NCBI GenBank assembly: GCA_015146655.1
Contig: VKHL01000076.1
Span: 30,363-94,362 of the forward strand
From: Ochromonas danica
Lineage: Eukaryota; Sar; Chrysophyceae; Chromulinales; Chromulinaceae
DNA: 64,000 nt
Direction of reading: 5' to 3'
Below the pieces are notes generated by a model that saw only the letters and a program-made list of their open reading frames with translations, was not told the DNA's origin and made no database searches. This document shows positions 35,328 through 46,000 of the stretch, in pieces (within the stretch, counting starts at the first letter, position 1; each line of letters starts with the position of its first letter). A program made the position numbers and the translations under genes.

Positions 35328-36443
35328 CTACTTTGCAATTATGTCCTTCAAGAGCATTCCAACTAACATTGCAGGTATGAAGAGAGCAAAACCAGCCCCT
35401 CCAATGCTGGCACCTAAGGAAACCCAGGCAGGACCAGGGCAGATGCCACACAGGCCCCACCCAATTCCAAACAATGCAGCACCAACAACCAACCTCGCAT
35501 CAATCTTCAAATTAGCAGGTGTCAAGCCAATTTGCAGATTGTCTCCAACAATTTTATTACCACACACAGAGACCACATGATTGCGCTTGATAAACTGCCA
35601 AGCAACCGCAAGTATAACCACACCAGAACCCATAACAGCCATCAGAGAAGGGTCCCATCCTTCAGAACGAAAAGGGGCTAAGAAGCCACTTACTCGATTA
35701 GGATTCGTCATTCCCGACACACCCAATCCTAAACCAAACACCAGAGCACTCACAAAAGAAATAAAATTCAGGCAAGGAGTCGATCCTTGACGAAACCACC
35801 CATCTCGAACAGCTGCAACCAGCTTTCCCGACACACCAGAGGAAGCTTTCATGGAGATGGAGGTATCGGCTATGCCTTTCTCCAATCGATTGCTTCGATG
35901 GATAATGATGGTGGATGCCACCACAACAATGGTGGGAATAAGTTGAAGAGGATAAGGTAACGTTGTTTCTAATGCCTTCAACAGATGGTTTGCATCAGTC
36001 AGATAAGGAAATACAGATGGAGAAGCCACAATAGAGGCTGTCAGACCACCAAAGCCCATGAAGGTCATCACCGCGACTAAAGAGCGTGGAGAAAATCGCG
36101 ATAATCCCATCAACCCATGCCCAGAGGTACATCCACTTGAAAGTCTTGTTCCAAATCCTACTAAGATACCACCAAGGATAATGACAGGGAAGCTATATGG
36201 TAAAGTCTCTCCAAAAGCTCCGGGGTAGAAATTCCCCAGAATAAAGCCAGCAAGTAACAAACCCGCAATATAAGAGAAATTCCAATCTTCACCTTCCTCT
36301 TGAACTAAGCCAGCACTAATACCGGAAATACCAGTGACTTTGGCAGACAGGTACATGAGAGAAATACAGGCAATAGCAAGAATACTCCCTCCAAGTGCGC
36401 CATTCCCTAGAGCAATGTCACTGGCAAGATGGAAAGTAGACAT
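35328..36443 (-). CDS. YeeE/YedE-type sulfur (thiosulfate) transporter
   Basis: Intronless, 371 residues, highly hydrophobic. It has the two-half architecture of YeeE/YedE proteins: the first half has GTRLSSGCTSGHGLMGLSR and the second GWGLCGICPGPAWVS, the paired Cys-containing loops that form the thiosulfate path in the bacterial family. About nine or more membrane spans are apparent. It may import sulfur compounds at the plasma membrane or another membrane; no clear targeting sequence precedes the first span. The gene type is bacterial in origin but occurs in scattered eukaryotes; the absence of introns fits transfer. Confidence 0.85.
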   Translation of the reverse strand: MSTFHLASDIALGNGALGGSILAIACISLMYLSAKVTGISGISAGLVQEEGEDWNFSYIAGLLLAGFILGNFYPGAFGETLPYSFPVIILGGILVGFGTRLSSGCTSGHGLMGLSRFSPRSLVAVMTFMGFGGLTASIVASPSVFPYLTDANHLLKALETTLPYPLQLIPTIVVVASTIIIHRSNRLEKGIADTSISMKASSGVSGKLVAAVRDGWFRQGSTPCLNFISFVSALVFGLGLGVSGMTNPNRVSGFLAPFRSEGWDPSLMAVMGSGVVILAVAWQFIKRNHVVSVCGNKIVGDNLQIGLTPANLKIDARLVVGAALFGIGWGLCGICPGPAWVSLGASIGGAGFALFIPAMLVGMLLKDIIAK

Positions 36444-36868
36444 ATTGACGAGATGATGTGAACAAAGATTAGATTATTATGGAATAAGATATGATAATGA
36501 CAGTAGGACAAGAACTAAACTAGATGGTAGGATCTGTGGTAGTGGTCGAAGTAGTTCAGCAGGAAAAAGAGGCAAATTCTCTCAAACTCACTCTACTTCG
36601 CATGAAGAGGAGCTCTGCCCCGAAGAAGAAGCTCGTTGTGTGGTCAAAAGAACTGACTTTTCTCATATGTGCGTTGAAAAGCTGTTTTTGAATCTTTGTC
36701 CGTTGGAGAAGAAACGCATTGTTTCCTTCTTAAGTTGACACTCACCCATCCTCTCGCCTGCTCTCTTGTTGTTCTCTCTCTCTCTGTCAATATATCAGAT
36801 AGAGTCTATACCCATCCATCATCCTCTTTTACAAACTAAATCAAAGATAATAAAAAAACACAATAGAG
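36444..36868. promoter_or_regulatory. Divergent promoter region, YeeE-like / ArfGAP
   Basis: 425 bp between divergent start codons. A CT-rich run (about 36760-36790) precedes the ArfGAP start. No defined element identified. Confidence 0.4.
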
Positions 36869-38458
36869 ATGAGTACTCCCAAAGTCTATATTGATACTAC
36901 GACAAAGAATTCAATTCTTAAGAAATTACGATCTTATCCAGAAAACAAACAATGTTTTGATTGTCCAGCACGAAATCCTTCCTGGGCATCAGTTACTTAT
37001 GGCATTTTCATTTGTTTGGATTGTAGTGCTGTTCATCGTAGACTAGGTGTACATATTACCTTTGTCAGGTAACTTTCTCTTCTATCTCTTGTGTGTTATT
37101 GTTATTGTTTTGATGTTTGAATTATCTATCCATCTATTATGTCATGTTGTTTGTAGATCCTGTGATTTAGATGAATGGACTGCAGAACAGTTAGAGATTA
37201 TGCGATTATCAGGGAATGGTAATGCAGCTTCTTATTTCAAGAAACATGGAATTACAGAATCTCAGATGCAGGTACAGTACAACAACAACCAACACTGCAT
37301 GCTCAAACATCATCATCACCCTCTTCTCTTTCTTGCTTTACTCACTGACGACTGTGTTTTTTCTTCTGATTATCATCATAGTCTGAAAAGAAGTATAATA
37401 CCAAGGCAGCACAAGAATATCGTAAGCATTTGTTGAAGCTAGTACAAGAAGAAGCACATCCTCATGGACATAGTCATAATCATGCTACAGAAGAAGACAG
37501 TAGTGTGAATGAACAAGATCAGTTCTTTAATGACATTGGTACAACTAAGGCAGAGGTTCCTGTTACTAGAGTATCCATTCCTCCTCAAGCGGCACCTGTT
37601 GCTACTCAGCAGGCAAGCAATGCTGCTGTTCCTACTTCTGTCTTTACAAGGGCTGTAGGGAAGCTGGATGTTTCCTCTGCATCAGGCAGCACGACTGAAG
37701 GTGGTGTATCTGCATCATCTACTATGGCTCTACCAACCCTTGGCCCCTCTGCTGGTACCAACTCGTCATCAGTGGATACTTTGAAATTGATTGGAAAGCC
37801 TGGTGTGAAGAAAGCAGGACCTGTTAAGAAAGGTTTAGGTGCTAAGAAGCTGGATTCCTCAGACAATGACAGTAAACTTGTTTCCTTTGAAGTGGTGGAA
37901 CAAAGAAAGCAAAAAGTAGCACAAGAAGAGGAAGATCGTAAGTTAGCTGTCAAGTTGAATGAAATGGAGATTAATAATGCTCTTAGTGAAGGTAATTCTT
38001 CTCGTATTGCAGCTGCTTTACGTGATACTGAAGCAGAGAATACAACTTCCAAGTATCGTTCTGCTCCATCGACACAACCATCAACTACTTCCAACTATTC
38101 ATCAATATATCGATCTGCACCAACTGGTGGATCTGCTACTTCAAACTATTCCAATAATGGTGGAATTGGTAGTGGAGCGGAAACTTATGCTGCTAGACAG
38201 AAATATGGTAATGCTAAGAGTATTTCATCAGATCAATATTTTGGTTTAGATGATGCTGATAAAGAACGTCTTCGTACCAAGATTGAGAAGTTCTCAGGAT
38301 CTACAGCTATTTCTTCTTCTATGCTCTATGGTGAAGAAGAGGATGATCATCATCATAGCAGTCAATATTCAAACAATCATGATGATGGATTGTCTTTGGA
38401 TAAACTCAAGGACTCTGTGGCGGGTTTCTTTGATGATCTCTCTAGAAGGATGACGTAG
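36869..38458 (+). CDS. ArfGAP2/3 (Glo3-type) GTPase-activating protein
   Basis: Stimulates GTP hydrolysis on Arf1 in COPI transport at the Golgi. Exons 36869-37068, 37157-37271 and 37382-38458 give 463 residues. The ArfGAP zinc finger is at the N-terminus: [19 protein letters not shown], then CLDC, followed by the arginine-finger region HRRLGVH; then [16 protein letters not shown] and [12 protein letters not shown]. The C-terminal half carries [14 protein letters not shown] and [13 protein letters not shown], matching the GRM/ISSxxxFG motifs that separate ArfGAP2/3 from ArfGAP1. The join VRSCDLDEW across intron 1 matches the family. Confidence 0.9.
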
Positions 38459-38707
38459 AGTTCTTGTTTTGTGGTCAGAGTCTCGTTGTTGGATCAGTAC
38501 TGTAGATTCTAGTCAAGTAGTGCCAATGAGTATTCCTAGTCAATACCTCCTGTTGTGTTGTTGTTAACTTCTAGTTGTTAACCCATGCAAAGCAAATAAC
38601 AAACCAATATGGCAACAACAGAATCCTCTTTTGCATTAAAAGTCCTTAACTATCATCTAACACCCATATTAATCCTTTCATTCTATTCGTTAGACAATTT
38701 GGTTTCA

Positions 38708-40090
38708 TTAATATGGTTTAGGAAACAAGGTAAATGTGGAAAGACGCAATCCACCATTCAATCGAGGCAGACTATCAAATGCTTTCTTGGCTTCTTCAAG
38801 CATCTCCTTGCCTTTCAGCTCTCTCTTATCCCATTTCATTAAGAGTTGACCATAACATGCACGTGTTACAGCCGCTTCATAGTTATATCTTGCATCAAAT
38901 TTCACTAAAGGTATAGCAAATTTACCAAGACTTGCATTAAACAATCCTTCAGCAGTCACAGCTTGTGTTGTCTTCATATGTAACAACCCTATCTTACGTA
39001 AAGCAACACCTAAAGTTGGTTGAATGGTAAGAGATTCATCAAATGGTTTCAATGCTTGAACTGCTTTCGCTAGATAGTCATTACTTTCTTGTGTCTTGCC
39101 TAACAATCCCATTAGAGAGCCATAGTTAATATATAAGGTTGCCAATGCAATGGCTAACTCTTCATCTTTAGTAATATCTAGTTTCTCCTTTTCAACTAAT
39201 TGTAGTGCTTCATTCCAACAACCTGTAGCTGATAGAATCAGATTATGACCATCTGCTTCATTCTTTCCTGTGGTTGCTAAGAAGGTTAAAGGTGATTTAT
39301 GAACTTCATCAGGATGTAGTTGTCGATGATCTCTTTGACAATCTTCTTCTTCCTTTTGCCAATAATGATAAGATTGAGAACAATCAATACCATTGGCTAA
39401 TTTGAAAAAGATTAAAGCCCCATTATTCACAAATGCTTTCACTTCTTCTAATGGTGTTGTTGCCCAACGCGATGCTAATAGTAGATATGTTTCTGCATCT
39501 TGTAGATTATTCCCATATAACGCAGCTAATCCCAAACTACTATAAGCTGCTGAGAAAAGTGTATTGTCAGGATTAGCATGATTTTGATTTTCCACTAATT
39601 CGACTGCCTTTTCTGCCATTTCTTGAGATTTCATTACATTATGATAAGAACATAGATAGGTATTAGCTAAGAAGATTTGTCGTGAGAGTTGATCTGGTAG
39701 ATGTTGGAAAGACTGTGTTTCCATCATTTCCACAGCTTTTTCACGCTGTCCTTGATAACAACGTAAAGCAGCTAATCGAAAGAAGATCTCATTTGCTAAA
39801 GGATGATCATCTCCAAATGCATGATTCAATACTTCATAAACACGTTCAAAAGAAGTAAATGCTTGTTGGAATTGTCCCTTTTGTTGGAATAACAGACCTT
39901 GTTGATATTCGGGTAAGGAATTCAGCATCGAGGAGTGACTATTTGCTGCTGTTGTTGCTTGCAGACATGGGCTGGATTGAAAATATCGTCTAGCAGTAAC
40001 GATAGAGTGATGAGATGGAAATCTCATTCTGGCAGTAGAAGAAGAGGGAAGAAGAAGAGCAAGTTGTGTCCAATTCGTCTTCTTCAACAT
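38708..40090 (-). CDS. TPR-repeat protein, probably mitochondrial
   Basis: Intronless, 460 residues from the ATG at 40090; an in-frame TTG two codons earlier is not a likely start. The N-terminus (MLKKTNWTQLALLLPSSS ... RMRFPSHHSIVTARRYF) is basic, Ser-rich and free of acidic residues, as in mitochondrial presequences. Helical TPR units follow (EYQQGLLFQQKGQFQQAFTS, ANEIFFRLAALRCYQGQ, YSSLGLAALYGNNLQDAET, ATLYINYGSLMGLLGKTQE). A TTC19-like role in respiratory complex assembly is possible but not established by the sequence. The gene is divergent from the MYB gene, with 208 bp between starts. Its first 270 or so bases are duplicated at 62.5 kb. Confidence 0.7.
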   Translation of the reverse strand: MLKKTNWTQLALLLPSSSTARMRFPSHHSIVTARRYFQSSPCLQATTAANSHSSMLNSLPEYQQGLLFQQKGQFQQAFTSFERVYEVLNHAFGDDHPLANEIFFRLAALRCYQGQREKAVEMMETQSFQHLPDQLSRQIFLANTYLCSYHNVMKSQEMAEKAVELVENQNHANPDNTLFSAAYSSLGLAALYGNNLQDAETYLLLASRWATTPLEEVKAFVNNGALIFFKLANGIDCSQSYHYWQKEEEDCQRDHRQLHPDEVHKSPLTFLATTGKNEADGHNLILSATGCWNEALQLVEKEKLDITKDEELAIALATLYINYGSLMGLLGKTQESNDYLAKAVQALKPFDESLTIQPTLGVALRKIGLLHMKTTQAVTAEGLFNASLGKFAIPLVKFDARYNYEAAVTRACYGQLLMKWDKRELKGKEMLEEAKKAFDSLPRLNGGLRLSTFTLFPKPY

Positions 40091-40298
40091 GTTCAATGAA
40101 AGAGAGAGATAGAGTAAACAAGAGACAGGTCAAGAGAGTGAGAGAAGGTCACTCACTGCTGACAAAGAATTAGTTCTTCTTACACACCATCAACCCCGCT
40201 CAGCTCATCTGTTGAGCGGCTGAGTGGCTGAGTGGCAGTGCGTTTGAGCTGATCGCTCAGCATGCTGCACTCATGTCAAACACTTGGAAAACAAAAAG
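40091..40298. promoter_or_regulatory. Shared divergent promoter, TPR / MYB copy A
   Basis: 208 bp between start codons. It holds the inverted repeat CCGCTCA (40196-40202) / TGAGCGG (40213-40219) and several GCTGAG direct repeats. The whole segment is duplicated upstream of MYB copy B. Confidence 0.5.
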
Positions 40299-42068
40299 AT
40301 GCTGCAAAAGACTTCCTTCTCCTTCTTATCGCGAGCCTTGCCATTGATGCGATGTGTGAATAGGAGTTATAAGCATCATTTTCCTCCTCTTCATTATGGT
40401 TATCATGTGAATGGACCCAGGAGGGTGTTGGCAGGAGGATGGTCTGGTGGGACTGTTCGTCTGCTGTCATCCTCCAGAGAGATGAGCATGAAGGAAATGG
40501 AAACAAATCCTCTCTCTTCATCTTCAAGTTATGGGTTGTTAAAGAAGGAGCAGAATGAAGGTGGAGCTAGAGAAGGTAAAAGAAGGTGGACAGCAGAAGA
40601 AGACATGTTACTGAGGAAAGGGGTAGAAGAGTTGGGAGGGAAATGGGTTGAGATTTCCAGAAGATATCTTCCGCATAGATCTGATAAGGATGTGCTTATT
40701 CGATGGAATGAAGTTCTTCGACCAGATATCAAGTCAGGTGCCTGGAGTGCAGAGGTAGAGTAGTTGGACTATTGTATGATGAGGATGAGAGCTGTTTGAG
40801 CAGTGTCTAGTGCAGCAGTCTATTGTGTGATGTGTGTCTGGTGTAGACTAGTAAGTGACATGTGTTTGTTGTTGTTTGTGTAGGAGGATGCGAAGTTGTT
40901 GGAGTTGGTGAAGCAGTATGGCGAATCTTCTTGGTCCAAGATAGCTCCTCACATGGATGGTCGACCAGGTTCTAGATGCTCTGTAAGGTATGAGATAGAC
41001 CTCCTCTTCTGTATGTAGACTTCTCCATGTCATGTGTAGATGTGTCTATGATGTGAGGTAGATGGAGACTTGCATTGGATCCTTCCGTTGATCGATCAGA
41101 GTGGAAGGCAGAAGAAGATGAGATCATCAAGAAGGTCATCATGGAGGATATGGATCAAAAGCATGTTCGATCAGAATGGCAATCTCTTCTTGCTTTATTT
41201 CCTACAAAGCGATCACATGATGCTTTACAACTTCGCTACCGATCTTTGAAGAATCAATTATTTCCAGTAAAGAAGGCACAATGGACGAAGGAAGATGATG
41301 CCAAGTTGTTGGAGTTAGTAAAGCAACATGGGGCAAGGGATTGGTATTTGATTGCCAGCTATCTCCCACAGTATAATAGAGACCAATGTTATAATAGATA
41401 TTATTATATTAATAAATCTCGCAGTGAAGTAGCAGTAGCCGATAATCTATGGACAGAAGAGGAAGATGCAGAGTTGTTGAAAGCAGTGAGACAGTTTGGG
41501 GATAGTGGGAAATGGAGTGCTGTAGCATCTTCTCTGTCTTCTTCTCACACAGCGATGGAGTGCAAAGTGAGGTGAGTTTATTGTTAATGAGAGTCATGCA
41601 ATAAAGTGGATATTGATTGTTGTTGTTCTGTTTGTGTATGTATGTGTGTGATATGATTTTAGATGGGAGAGAGAGTTGAGTCGACTATTGAATATTTCTC
41701 CTTGGACAAAGGAAGAAGATGATCTTCTTATCTCCTTGCGCAGTAAAGGGCTTTATTATGACGACTTATTTCATCACTTGAAGACCAGAACTTATGCTGC
41801 TATAGCTAAGCGATGTGAAGAGCTTGGAGTGGGAGCAAAGCCAAACAAGCGATGGACAAAGGAAGAGACAGCATTGTTGGTGAAGCTGGTAAAGGAGAGT
41901 AAAGAAGGTGGTGGTCGAGTTAATTGGAAGTGGATTGCGAAACAAATGTCATCGGAGAGAACAGCAAATGCTTGTCTTATGTATTATAAGAAGTATTATG
42001 TAGATAAGGAGAGCAAAGAAGAGAAAGCAGAAGAAGAGCAAGAGATAGAGAAGTCTGAGAAGAGGTAA
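40299..42068 (+). CDS. Seven-repeat MYB/SANT protein, copy A
   Basis: Exons 40299-40754, 40884-40987, 41062-41571 and 41663-42068 give 491 residues; intron donors are GTAGAG, GTATGA and GTGAGT. After a basic, presequence-like N-terminus (MLQKTSFSFLSRALPLMRC) and a Ser-rich linker, seven tandem MYB/SANT-like repeats run from about residue 92 to 480. Each opens with W-T/S-x-E-E/D-D (RRWTAEEDMLL, AWSAEEDAKLL, EWKAEEDEII, QWTKEDDAKLL, LWTEEEDAELL, PWTKEEDDLL, RWTKEETALL). The tail is Lys/Glu-rich. This resembles SNAPC4-type or other multi-repeat MYB DNA-binding proteins; location (nucleus or mitochondrion) is unclear. Copy B differs mainly at third helices. The in-frame TTG upstream of the ATG is not used as the start. 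Confidence 0.85.
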
Positions 42069-43008
42069 AGCACTGTATGTGCTCTGAGAGAGAAGACGAC
42101 CAGTTGGTTAGACAGTGTGTGGAGTGAAGAGTAGATGAAGCAGAGGAAGTGAGTGCTTTCGTTGTTGTTAGTTGTAATAGCAAACAAACTATTTACTGAT
42201 ATCTCTTTGTCCTGCTCCAATCGTTCCTATTTGTTGAGCTGCTAGGAGAGCTGAGAAAAGGTGTACTATTAAGAAGCAGTCTGCTTGGTAGATGAAAGTG
42301 TAGAGTGTGCAAGTCTCCTCCTCACACAATACAATTGGTACTAATCACGGATTACAAGAACGGATGGTTGCAAACACTATCCTATGTGTGGATAAAAGAC
42401 AACGCAGCAAGAAACCAAACACAAGAAGACCGCACGCAAACTGAAGAGAGATTGTTTGATGGAGAACAAGGGATCTTGACTGCATTGGGGCTATGCTGCT
42501 TCGTGCAACAAAGGCTCATTCGTGGAAGACCTCAGCCTCAGCGATAGAATTAATGAATCGTCACAAGACGAAGCACACTACCGGTAGGACGGATACTACT
42601 TAGTGAGAACTTGATCTTGTAGCCCACTACCACGAAGACGACATAACGTCTATTGTTGAGGTGCTCTCCGTTACTTGGAGAATATTGAATGTCGATTCAG
42701 ACATCTCAACGACGATGCCCTTTTCCAATCCCAGACATGAGCTGATTCGAATGGTGAATAGTACTCGCAGTGGATCAAACCAAAGACCAATGACGTGCTC
42801 AATAGATCCAATGCAAGCATCTTCTCCTAATCAATGATGTCTCCCTACTACCCTTTGTAGTAATCAGTCTGCAGTAAATAACAGCAAAAGCTCAATATCA
42901 AGAAATGATCCATTTATTGCACATTAAATCACATAATCACATTGTAAGATCACCATTACTATTATTACCACGAGAGAAGAATGACAAAAGGAAGAAGAAT
43001 TGAATTGG
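42069..43008. other. Intergenic, no recognised gene
   Basis: The first 130 bp (to 42199) are inside the duplicated block. Beyond it, 42200-43008 has unduplicated sequence within this window. I find no gene, RNA or transposon in it. If the circular-permutation model is right, this stretch should reappear beyond base 64000. Confidence 0.5.
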
Positions 43009-46000
43009 TTAGGGAGTGATAATATTGATGATAAGAGGAAGTCGTCTAGATGATGTTTCAGCATCAGGTAAGAAGGGAAGAGAACAGCTGAATTCTACCT
43101 TTCCCCGTCCTCCACCACCTGGTGTGAGTATGGCAGCAGAGGAATTACCTCCATCCAGCATAGCAGCAGGTGATGTGAAAGGACGATGATTCGAGCCAGG
43201 TCGTCCATTACCCTCTTCTCCTTCTTTGCGATCTTTTCTTTTCCTGTTACGACCATGATGATGATTACTACTATTGGAAGCTTTCCCACTTCCAACACGT
43301 TGTTTTGGATACTTCGCAGATGAACTAGGAGTAGCATTTCCTCCAGCAGGACTATTAACAATAGGTGGCAAAGAGGTTCGACCTCGATCACGATCATAAT
43401 CACCAGAATCTTCTTGTTCTTGTTGTGGCTGTGGCTGTGATTGTTCATGATGGTAAAGACCATGCTCAGCCGCGTACAAAGCACGCTGTTGAGCCATGAG
43501 AATATCAAATGGATCGGGTGTACGTGGTCTACTCCATGGACGATAAGCATTAATCATCACCCCAGCACATAACGAACGCCTTGTCAAACCCATTCCAAGA
43601 TGTGGTGGAGAATGAGAACGAGCACAACGACGTGTCGTGGTCGAACTTGAAACAGACATGGATGATCTTAGTGAAGGGCTATTCACTTCTTTCCATGATT
43701 GTGAACTACTTGGATCACGATAGATCATTCCTGAATAATGAGAATAGATGGAATCTGATCCACCTAACTTTGGTCCATCATCATCAAATCCAGGAATAAA
43801 ATGAACATCACCACCACTATTTGCAATAGCATCTTGGGCATCAAACGATGATTGATGTCTTAATAATTCACGTAATTTATCCCCTTGTATAGAATTACGA
43901 ATACTACTTTGTCTTCCTACTTTTCGTGATGGTTGACTTTGTGGTGGAGGTCCTGCAGAAGATTTACGACTAGCTTGAATAAGTTGAGATAAGGAATCCA
44001 AGCTTGTTGTTAATACTACTCGACCATGAGGACTACTTGCAGAGTTATTACCAGCTGTCATAACTGCTTGATTAGCACGTAAAATACTTGCTAAACTCTT
44101 TTGACCTGCAACACTATTCCTTCCTCCCAATAGGGTAGAATCACGTGCTAATGAAGTAGAATGAAGACTATTACTACTATTCTTTACATGACTATTATGA
44201 TCTTTGCCTTGTAACTTTCTTTGCCATCCAAAACGTCGATCAATTAAATCATCGGATTGTAATTCTGACAATAATTCTACCATTTCTTTTTCAAAGATCT
44301 TTATACGATCATCAACACGTTTGCTTCCCATACTATCTAATAGATTACTATTATTATTAGTGTTACTGTTGTTGGTGGTGTTATTGTTAGTGTTATTAGT
44401 GGAGGAACGTGAATCTTCACTAGGATTATTATCCAAGGATTTCCTTCTCATGGTACGAGCAATTGATAATCGTTTACTTGTCTTCCCCGAGGCAAGGGGT
44501 GTATTAGCTGATGAAGAAGTTGCAGAAACTGGAAGTAGTTGAATAGCACCTGGCTTCAATACGGATGGTAATTGTCCCATCATAGTATAGGATGAAGAAG
44601 AAACAATTGATTCTTGTCCATCAACACTGTGGTTACCACCATCATCTAGACTTCGTTGATCTTCTTCAGCCACAGATCCTTGATGGCTATTTTGCTGCTG
44701 TTGTTGCTGTTGTTGTTGCTGCTGTTGTTGTTGTTGTTGTGGCAGTTGCTGGTGATGATTCTGTTTCCTGGAATGTCCCATACCCAATGGTGTCTTTGTG
44801 GGAGAATTCATGGAATGATGAAGACCTTCAGCAGATGATAAGGATGGTGATGGTTGACGATGTTCAATATGTAATCCTCCACTATGAGAATGATGAACAT
44901 TCCCAACATCTCCAACAAGCTCCAGACTCATTGGATGACTCGCATCGTTAGAATGAGATGGTATTAGCGAATGTAGAACTGTATGAAGTGGTTTGACAGG
45001 ACTTCTCTCTACGAAGTCCCGATATTCTTTCTTCTTCAATCCAGCCTTAATAGAACTAAATCCTAACGATCTAGCTTTTCCAAATCGAGCTGCTAATTCA
45101 GCTTCACGACGTGCATCTTCTTCTTGTTTCTTCTTCTTGGCTTCTTCCTTCTCTCGTAATTGCCGTTGTTGTTCAGCTTTCATTTGTTGTAAACGATCAG
45201 CAACTTCTTGGGCTTGTTTACGTGCTGCTTCAAAATCATCGATCGATCCACCCAGTTCATCCTCAATGCGTGATCCCAAGACCAACGAACGCAGTTTAGC
45301 CACTCCTATTCGTCCCTTTCCACGCATCGTACTAGTAGGACTGGAATTAGTATTCGTTGGAGCAGCATTACCTGTGCTGGTTGTCGATCCTTCCTTTCCA
45401 TTAGCTTTCACTCCAACATCCAGGACAACAGGAGTTACTGGACTGGCAGCAGATCCATTTAATACTGAGTTAGTAGCTGACGAGGTTGCATTCACTCCAT
45501 TTTGACTTTCCTTGTCAACAGAATGCTCAGCTTGGAGTAGTGTTTCAATATCAGTCTTGGGTTCAATGAAGGACTTTAATACTGTGCGGCGTTGAAGTCG
45601 TTGCATAATTTTGCTATACTCAACATCTGAAACTGGCGGATGATTCTGCAAATGATCGGAAAGTTTCTTGGAGATATCTTCTACATCTCGTCTTGTAATG
45701 GGTCCACCAAAATTACAACCTGTTTTACTACTACCCTCATCCATAGAAGAGCTTAGAAGAGTTTCATTGATACTCTCTGGTATCATCTGTTCCTTTGGTG
45801 TAAGAGGATGAAATAATACTGGAGATGGCTTCTCTTCCGCTAATAGATCACTCAAACTGTGCGAATGAGATGAACCAAGTTTGGAAGAAGCACGACTCAG
45901 TTTAGGTGCTGGACTATCCATTCCTGAACGTGCAGAATTTGGCTCAGCAGGTTTTCGAAACAAACCTCTGGCACTCCCTGGTGGAGTTGGTCGATTAGAA

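Larger units (their letters stand above)
39816..42199 (+). repeat. Source block 1 of the permuted duplication
   Basis: Matches the reverse complement of 60374-62753. Contains the 5' end of the TPR gene, the shared promoter and the whole MYB gene. Intron 1 differs at only a few bases and intron 3 at one, whereas MYB exons 2-4 differ in clusters. A 4-nt length difference lies in intron 2. Confidence 0.92.
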
